Part shown: piece after piece, positions 56,841-64,000 of the stretch
How positions within the stretch are numbered: the first letter of the stretch is position 1
Layout of the letters: each line of letters opens with the position of its first letter
Assembly (NCBI RefSeq): GCF_964340395.1
Contig: NC_135565.1
Location: 15,181,709-15,245,708 of the forward strand
Length of the DNA: 64,000 nucleotides
Origin: Glandiceps talaboti
Lineage: Eukaryota; Hemichordata; Enteropneusta; Spengelidae
Direction: 5' to 3'
Position numbers and translations under genes: made by a program
The notes under the pieces: generated by a model
Told to the model about the DNA's origin: nothing
The model's input: only the letters and a program-made list of their open reading frames with translations
Databases searched by the model: none

Positions 56841-57126
56841 ATCCTTTTGGAAAGGACAGTGAATAACGCCCGGCAGCTATATGGTTGGGAATGAATCCTG
56901 ATGCCCGAAGAAACACGTCAATTCATTGTGGGCCTGTCAACTGCTGATAGTAATACTGCTGATAGAGTTCAAGATAAAGAAAGGAATAAATCGATCCATT
57001 CACCTCTCATTTGTTATTTCTAATTTCTACTGTTTCAGAGTGAGATAAAGAATTAGAGAGCAACATTCATTCTAATCTATTTAGGGTGTAAAGTATGTAG
57101 ATTACTATCAATATTTTATTGTATAG

Positions 57127-57262
57127 GATTGTGAAGAAGAGTTAATTGACTATCAAACTATTGAGACACCATATGGTAATATCCAGTTTTCCAATTGTGA
57201 GTTCCATGTCAGCTCTGAGCTGTGGAATAAACTGATGGTGGGCACCAAACTGTTATCACAAG
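57127..57262 (+). CDS. Putative exon of an unknown gene (a)
   Basis: Acceptor TTTATTGTATAG, donor GTATGT; 136 nt, one open frame, DCEEELIDYQTIETPYGNIQ, then FHVSSELWNKLMVG. No family recognised. The 3' part with its donor is duplicated 88 bases downstream (57286-57372). Confidence 0.4.
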
Positions 57263-57285
57263 GTATGTGACTGAATTAAAGACTG

Positions 57286-57372
57286 TGACTTCCATGTCAG
57301 CTCTGAGCCATGGAATAAACTGATGGTGGACATCAAACAGTTATCACAAGGTATGTGACTGAATTAAAGACT
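57286..57372. repeat. 88-bp tandem copy of the exon (a) end
   Basis: TTCCATGTCAGCTCTGAG at 57202 recurs at 57290, with TATCACAAGGTATGTGACTG also repeated. The donor is copied but no acceptor is. Confidence 0.85.
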
Positions 57373-57668
57373 TGGTGATCTGTTGTCCACAAATCATGTG
57401 GTATTTGTTTTTGATGTTATTAACCAAGGTTAAATGCATTCCTGATTTCTTTCCCTGTTAACATAACACAAATGCACATACTGGTCACAGACTAAAAAAG
57501 AATTACAGTGGTCTGAGTTGAGAGTACTGGTACAGTACCTTCAAATATACTGACATATAAATACATGATGTATTGACAGTTAAACACAAATCCGACTGCA
57601 ACAGAGATTACTTACTGTAATATTTTTTTATTTCTATGTGGATGATTCAACTTTGAGGAGTATGTCAG

Positions 57669-57783
57669 TGGAGACCTTTCAGAAGGCCCTGCTCAAATTC
57701 TACACATCAAATCCAAATGAAAGACGATACAACTGTGACAAACTGGAAGAGTTTTGTGATAACACAGTCCTGGACTCTTCCAG
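57669..57783 (+). CDS. Putative exon of an unknown gene (b)
   Basis: A protein-like frame here reads ETFQKALLKFYTSNPNERRY, then CDKLEEFCDNTVLDSS. With acceptor TATGTCAG and donor GTGGTG the phases fit exon (a) before and exon (c) after, but the acceptor is weak. The open frame continues to TAA 57875-57877, so a terminal exon is also possible. The upstream frame starts FYVDDSTLRS, recalling an RT catalytic box; a retroelement origin is an alternative. Confidence 0.3.
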
Positions 57784-57890
57784 GTGGTGCTGCATTCAAT
57801 CTGTCAGCATGACAACAGGTTATCACTTGATAGATACCATCTACAAAGGAAAAGAACAGTATCATTCCTTCACATAATGTCATATTTTAA

Positions 57891-59350
57891 CCCTTTGCGG
57901 CCGGCAGGCGCCTGAGGGCGTACTTCACCCTAGACTCCGTTGCAGCCGACAGGCGCCTAAAGGCGTATGTATGCAATGCAACCTTTGACTCGAACGTATG
58001 ATGTCATTGTTCGTTATAGGGGGGTATTAGTAATTCAATTGCCTAGAAATTGCCGCCAAAAGTCCATTGATATGTATATTGCTGTTTACCATAACACGAC
58101 GAAGAGGTCAACGGTCAAAATTCGTAGTTCACGGAAAATTTATCAATGAAAATCTAAATATGGCGACCGAAGTAAACAACGAACTGTCAGTGGGTGACAT
58201 AATCGCTGATATTTTTGATTCTTCATCTGATTCTGACTCAGAATGACAGCGACTCCAGTAGTAGTGATAGTAGTAGTGACGACGACTCGATCGAGTGGTC
58301 GCGTGACATAACTGATGTTGATGACTTTGAATTTAACGAAAATTCAGGAATAAATTTTGATTTCAATGATAAATCAGCGAAAGATGTTTTTGATTGTTTT
58401 TTCACTCCGGAACTTATGACCAAAATAGTAACTGAAACTAACCGCTACGCTGATCAATGTCGTCGTGATCCAAACAACCGGAAGTCTGCGTGGGAAGGTA
58501 TATCCGTCGATCATCTTGAAGTGTTTTTAGGTCTAACTTTAGCGATGGGATTAGTTGACAAGAAGGGGTCGTTCAAGGAGTATTGGTCTGAATATTGGCT
58601 AACGCAGACCCCTGCTTTTGGAAAACATATGCCTCATGACATGTAATGTCAAATCTTAAGATATCTACATTTTGTTGACAATGAAGCCCTACCCACTGAT
58701 TGAAATGACCCTAACTTTGACAAACTTCAGAAAATAAAACCTGTAATTGATGTCGTTGTCAGAAAGTTTAGAAAAGTGTATACTCCCGAGAGACAACTAG
58801 CTTTAGATGAGACCATGATCAAGTTTAAAGGAAGGTTAGGAATTAAACAGTATATAAAGAACAAACCCAATAGGAAAGATACTAAGTACATTTGTGGATC
58901 ATGTAAAGTTAGAATGTGCCCAGTACCCTGCTTCCAACGATATCATTATATGACTGATTACCAGTATAATGATCCGGAGTGTGCAGGTAGAGATTTAGCT
59001 AGGAAAAGGAGGAAACTGTAGAGTAGGGTAATTGCAGGGAAAAAACAGAGTAGGGGTGAGTAAAATAAACTTTATTCATAGTTTTGAATGGATTTTATTT
59101 TAAAAAAGCAGTGAGTAAGAAGAATAATCAATAATATCATTTGCATAATAATATGCTAATTTGCATAACAATACACTTTGATACACTGTAACATGTTAAC
59201 TTTACATAAACCACATTTAAGTTGGGTCAGTTGTCATAGAAACAAAGTCCTAAGCATATGAAAGTTATAATGTCTTGACGAGTAAGTCTCTAAAATTTAT
59301 TCAGGCCCTAGGGGGTCCTGTATAGGGCCACCTATACAGGAAGTAAAGGG
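57891..59350 (+). mobile_element. Decayed piggyBac transposon with TTAA target duplication
   Basis: The 1460-bp element starts CCCTTTGCGG and ends GTAAAGGG (inverted CCCTTT-C), with TTAA directly outside both ends (57887-57890 and 59351-59354). Two direct subterminal repeats (GGCAGGCGCCTGAGGGCGTA at about 57902 and its variant at about 57948) follow the left end. The interior is the broken transposase listed separately. It sits between candidate exons (b) and (c). Confidence 0.9.
58160..59021 (+). pseudogene. piggyBac-type transposase pseudogene (DDE_Tnp_1_7), internally deleted
   Basis: ATG 58160 opens MATEVNNELSVGDIIADIFD and hits TGA at 58244; the reading continues one frame over (Asp/Ser-rich, then DIEWS-like and TPELMTKIVTETNRYADQ), with further stops TAA 58644 and TGA 58701. 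The segment QLALDETMIKFKGRLGIKQY is the first catalytic-Asp region. It then jumps, at about 58878, straight to YICGSCKVRMCPVPCFQRYH, the C-terminal Cys/His zinc-finger domain. The remaining catalytic core is gone, so the copy cannot transpose by itself. Confidence 0.88.
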
Positions 59351-59466
59351 TTAAGTAACTTTTTCACACATGGTAAATTTTGTTAAGACAACATCACATG
59401 GTATACGAAAATGTACTATGATTATTACAACCAAGAAAATAATCGATAATTATTTATTGCATAATA

Positions 59467-59635
59467 TGACAGAACCTCATTACACGCGAGTGCAAGTGCA
59501 AATGTGACATACTCGGGGCATTTGCACAAGTGCTCGCAGTGTGTTCTGCGCCCATATTTTCATGAGCGTGACAAGGGAAAATGTGGCATAAAATACTAAA
59601 AGCACTCGTGCAAATACCCCTGAGTACCTAAACGA
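59467..59635. mobile_element. Small foldback repeat, copy 3
   Basis: CTCGGGGCATTTGCACAAGT and its complement near 59620 (ACTCGTGCAAATACCCCTGA) form the arms. Same family as 35805. Confidence 0.6.
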
Positions 59636-59896
59636 ACTCTAGTGACATGGGAGTTCTGTTATTGTTACATATGTTTATCTGAAATGGCAAAAATCATACA
59701 TAATTTTGTGTCTAGCAAACAACTGTGTCCTTATTTGCATATCATTTGCATCCAGTAATGTTTTTGATATTGCACTGCAGTGCAAATACCACTAGTATGC
59801 ATGCACAATGGTGTAGGTAATATAATCTCTGGTAATAATTTCTACAACTTGGCATATAGTCACAATAAATTAAAACATGTTTTATTCTTTATTTAG

Positions 59897-60033
59897 CAAA
59901 ATTGCAGACCTCAGAAATGTTCAGTCCTTGAGAAAGACTGTGGAGTATAACTTCGTCAACATGGACTCTCATTGGAGGGATTGGTATTGGGGAGAGTCAT
60001 TGGTTACGCCACAAGTCAAAAAACCATCACAAG
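59897..60033 (+). CDS. Putative exon of an unknown gene (c)
   Basis: Acceptor TTCTTTATTTAG, donor GTATGA; 137 nt with one open frame, KIADLRNVQSLRKTVEYNFV, then HWRDWYWGESLVTPQ. It takes two bases from the previous exon and leaves one. No family recognised; the Trp-rich composition is protein-like. Its partners are uncertain. Confidence 0.4.
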
Positions 60034-62150
60034 GTATGAAAAGTAGTCGGCTGACAGAAACATGAAAACAACAAACTCTCCAGGTCAACCTTAACATCAA
60101 TGAAGACCATGTAATGATGTGCTCATCCCTATATGCCCCTCTGTACAAGGAAGTTTTAGTTAGAGTCTCGGCTACCACAGAAGCCTACACGTTGGCAGGT
60201 TAAGATCATCCTGTGTATAGTTTTCCTTGGCTGGAGGCTAGTCAGAGAAGATATATTAAGTAAGTTTTTCAACTTTAAGTAAAGATCCAGTAGTTGACTT
60301 TGTTCTTCATGCTTTGATGTTCTGCCCACATGACTTCTTCTGTATGCAGGCGTCTTCAGGTCTTGCAACTATGCTTTATATCAACAAGTCTTGACAAGAA
60401 TCAGCATCTTTTTCATTCAGTGGGGAGGACATAACTATGACCGAGCATGTTTGTCATATCTCAGTGATTCAGAAAGTTCACGGTGAGTCTTTTTCTGAAT
60501 TATATCATCAGTGCTTAGTGACTTGACTACTTAGTTGCCTTCACTGAAGCTCGAGTATAGTTTTTCCACTCACAGGTGAGAAGACACTCAGAAGATCAAT
60601 ACACAACATACCAACCTGAAATCTGTGGATGTACAGTAAACAGTAAGGAGTCGCAGCTGTAATGGATTCCAGCAACTGTTCACCAGTGTGTTTATACCAC
60701 CAACATCAGAGGGTATACAATTCCTATATGTTTCCCTCCCGCATTCATATCTTTCATAATCTCATCACCATCATCAAGTTGACTATTTCCTAACATTTCT
60801 TTAACAATAATGTTAAATTGCAATTCTTTTGCAGCAGGTCATGTCAATTCTTGTCTTACATTCGCTCGAGCCGAAATCTGTTTGCAATCTTGCTGTTTGA
60901 GATAGGAAAGAACCATAGTGGAGGGGAGAAGATGTGTTGAAACCCTGCAGCGTATACATCCAGAGCTATAGTAGTTAATATACAATGTAAAGTACTATAA
61001 ATAATACTATGATAGCAACTACTTACTATCAATTGCTTTAAAAGGCCACTATTTTCAGTGTCAGACAGACGACTAAATGCAGTCGTACACAATATTCTCG
61101 TCCATGTCTCTGCATACAATTACGAGTCTAATCAAACATGCAGTACTTTTTTTGGCAAATCAACAGTTGAAGTATAGGTATAATAATTGGAGCAAAGAGT
61201 CATTTTTCTAGGCAAAATCTTAAGTATTTTCTTTAATGACAGGTGAGAAGAAATTCGTGTTACAAATGGAATGTACCTCAAGGTGCTTTGGCCATTGTCT
61301 GTGACCTCAGGGTTAGCCATATGGGTTCACAATGGGTTATTGAATATTTAAATTAACTTTTCAAATTAGTGTGCCCGGTTGGTTTAAACATCGAACGAGA
61401 TTGTTGAAAACAACAAGATACAACAGAGATACAACTCAGAAATTGTTGGAATTGCAGCTTATCTGTTGATTTTGATGTCAATTGCATCAGATAAATATGT
61501 GAGCTCTAAGCATGCTCAATTGAGGTGGGTTTTTTTACCAGTCGGAAGTCAAATTATGGCATTTTTTAGGATATGGAAAATATACTACTCGCATTTGGTA
61601 GTGATCAATCTCAACCCTTATGGGGTATCTACATTTTTGACTGAGGGGAGAGGTGTGTGTCAGTATTTGTTTGTTTTTGTTTGTTTACTTTATTTGTATG
61701 TGTATTCATAAACAAAACTAAACTTAGCCTGAGCCCCCTGTGGTAATGATAGTAAATCTAGAATTCATCCAAGGGACTCTGTAATTACCTGAGGTTTGGC
61801 CCTTCTACTCCAAAAGTTAACCACTCCTGTTCAATATTTCACTCAACGTTAATTGTACATACTATATCACAACTCTAATTTTACCAACTACTTGGAGATA
61901 CAAATAATACAAAGAATTGACAATTTCGTTTTGTGTTTGCAAAATAAGTTTTATTTTCTATCAAAAAGCATTTGAGTATTTACAAAATGTTTCTATTCCA
62001 TTTCAACAGAAATCTACTTAAATCTGGATATGAACAAATTTCTTCTAATAAAACCAAAAATAATATTATATTTACAACTTGTAAATTTGCATATCGTGAA
62101 TTTTGATATCTTTGATGACATTTTGGAACTGCTGGTATGTTAATGTTGAA
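60034..62150. other. Stretch without recognised gene
   Basis: AT-rich sequence. The many short open frames lack domain signatures and good splice borders. It may be intron or 3' flank of the unknown gene of exons (a)-(c). Confidence 0.4.
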
Positions 62151-62154
62151 TTGT

Positions 62155-62300
62155 TAAAGGTTACCAAGGTGATAGTTGTCGAGGTGATTGTTGTCAGGGT
62201 CATTGTTGTCAATGTGACTTGTCAAGGTGATTGTCAAGATGACAGTTGTCAAGGGGATTGTTGTCAAGGTGATCAATATCTGAATAATTGATGTCAAAAT
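62155..62300. repeat. 18-bp minisatellite
   Basis: About eight units of GATTGTTGTCAAGGTGA with changes. It produces a Cys/Asp-rich open frame (62103-62291) that is a repeat artefact. Confidence 0.85.
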
Positions 62301-62752
62301 GACATTACCATAAAGTGCATACTGTAAGTAAAATAGTAACTATTAATATTTATTATGCCAAGTATCTGTTGGCAAAGATATGTATATCACTATTAAATGC
62401 AATAGTACATTGTCAGAAATGAGAGATATGCATCAATTTCAAAATGAGATATGTGTCATGTTCATTTATAAACTAGCACTACCTCTAATGTTTTGAGTAT
62501 TGATTGTCTGTTTTGAGGTTCATTTTATATGCAAATCAGTATTACGTTTTTTTGAAAATCATATAAATTTTTGTGTAAAAATGTGAAGTCAGAAAAAAGT
62601 GCATAGAAATTAATTAGACACAACAGAGTGTCAATAACCTGATAACATTGATTTACTAACTTCAAGATCTTGGTTGCTGTAGTGATTCAATGGCAGAGAT
62701 AGATTGTCTTTTCAGACCTATAGGGATAGTTATAATTTAAACGACTGAAGGG

Positions 62753-62915
62753 GAACTGATTAATAAGAAATGTGATGGCTGAAAATATGTAAAAACAGAG
62801 ATGTCCTGATTAATAAGAAATATGAAATCTCAAAACTGTATACAACCTGGGACGCCCTGATTAATAAGAAATGAGATGGCTGGAAATGTGTAGGAAGTCC
62901 TGATTAATAAGACTG
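62753..62915. repeat. Short tandem repeat, about 50-60 bp x 4
   Basis: CTGATTAATAAGAAATGTGA and GGCTG recur near 62756, 62810, 62858 and 62900. Confidence 0.75.
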
Positions 62916-62919
62916 ACCC

Positions 62920-64000
62920 ATATTTCTTACAAAGCATGATATGTAGTACCCTCATCAACTTTATAAAAAAATTCCCAGTTTTGACTTATTAAAGGAAGAT
63001 AATATCTTTGAAATGAATATACACATACAGACTGGGCAAAGCATAAGTTTGGAATAAAATTCTAATATTTCTAAAAAATATTGTCCTTCAAAACTTCAAA
63101 TGTGTCGGCACTAGAATCAAATGTACCTGGTTTATAGTCCCACATCTATGACATGACCTCTGACACAACTTGACCTATGACCCCCTAGAAATTAACACAT
63201 TTTGTGGCCACCTAGTTCATAAACAAAAAGTGAAAAAAGTACAAAAGTAATACTATATGTGAATAATTGTGATTGCAACTAGTTCTACTTTGGCACAACA
63301 ACAATCAAAAAAACACTCGACACAAAATTGTAAAAATTCTGTCGATTTCTAGACTACTGCTTTTCTAGAAAATGTAATTGCGATATTTTTTACAAGTTTA
63401 TCTCACAACAAACCAGTGACAAGTTTTGTTATGGAATGGAACCTGGATGACTGTGAGCTGTAGCTAGTCTGTAAGGTATGTTGTGCTTGGGTGCCCTCAC
63501 ACTTGGGTCAACCCTTTATAGAGCAGGCCAGTGATGGCAGAGTGACACAACAGGGGTATCTTACAGTCTAACTGTGTGCTTGATGATCAAACTTTGAAAA
63601 TACACAAAAATGACTATACAAGGCTTCGTTGTGAGTGTAGGACAAACACTGATAATAAAAACTTGTGGAATGGTGAATTTCAGAAGAAAAACATTGTTAT
63701 ATATGTGTTATTTTGTATAACAATTAATTGACACTATAAGTTCATTAGTTTGGCACAATGTAGCCATTTCAAAATTCAGTGCAAAAATTCATATTTAGTG
63801 CTGTTTACCAAACAAATGGTGCTCCTTTACTTAAAAATATATACAGAAGATTTGTATTTAGATTTACAGCGGAATGTCCATTCAATGTACTATATGTATG
63901 TATGTATGTATGTATGTAGGGATGGATATATTTGTGTGTGTGTTTGTATGTGTCTGACTTGTTTGAAATTTTTACATGTTTGAGTACATTTTGGAACTAT
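62920..64000. other. Stretch without recognised gene
   Basis: AT-rich, no coding signature. A (GTAT)n tract lies at about 63892-63918 near the window end. Confidence 0.4.

Noticed and set aside
62103-62291. Cys/Asp-rich small protein
   Set aside because: Translation of the 18-bp minisatellite; no conserved spacing, no signal peptide.

Overview
This is a window of animal nuclear DNA: AT-rich, with long introns, GT-AG exon borders, dense microsatellites and minisatellites, and remains of LINE, Penelope, piggyBac, foldback/MITE and probably LTR elements. The best-resolved gene combines leucine-rich repeats, ZU5, UPA and a death domain (the PIDD1 architecture). Gene content and repeat style suggest a marine invertebrate, possibly a non-vertebrate deuterostome; the species cannot be fixed from the sequence alone.

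Layout. (1) 1-9111, plus strand: 3' part of a PIDD1-like gene in nine coding exons (863 codons visible plus stop; the 5' end lies outside the window). All exon phases join. Its introns hold a 429-bp tandem duplication with hairpins, a tRNA-like SINE piece, GT microsatellites and a 919-bp terminal-inverted-repeat element carrying a broken Penelope-type reverse transcriptase. (2) 9112-16849: non-coding, with a 32-bp AT satellite split by a foldback element, a TTAA-flanked MITE and a second foldback. (3) 16850-49930, minus strand: one complete gene of 14 coding exons over 33 kb, reconstructed here with every splice phase consistent (836 residues). It has a degenerate EF-hand pair near the N-terminus, two RPxSAP motifs, and a basic, Ser/Arg-rich C-terminal third. 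The family is not recognised. Its introns hold several minisatellite arrays (48, 80, 84 and 50 bp units among them), two LINE 3' ends and many microsatellites. (4) 49931-54390: upstream region with a CpG-richer stretch that may be a promoter. (5) 54393-56840: probable LTR plus a gag-like open frame. (6) 57127-60033: three weak candidate exons of an unknown plus-strand gene, with a decayed piggyBac copy (57891-59350) between the second and third. (7) 60034-64000: no convincing gene.

The two main genes are convergent (plus-strand PIDD1-like, then minus-strand EF-hand gene) and nothing in the sequence links their functions. A recurring pattern is that tandem arrays in the introns are built from copies of exon-intron borders (exons 5, 8 and 9 of the minus-strand gene and one candidate exon near 57.2 kb).
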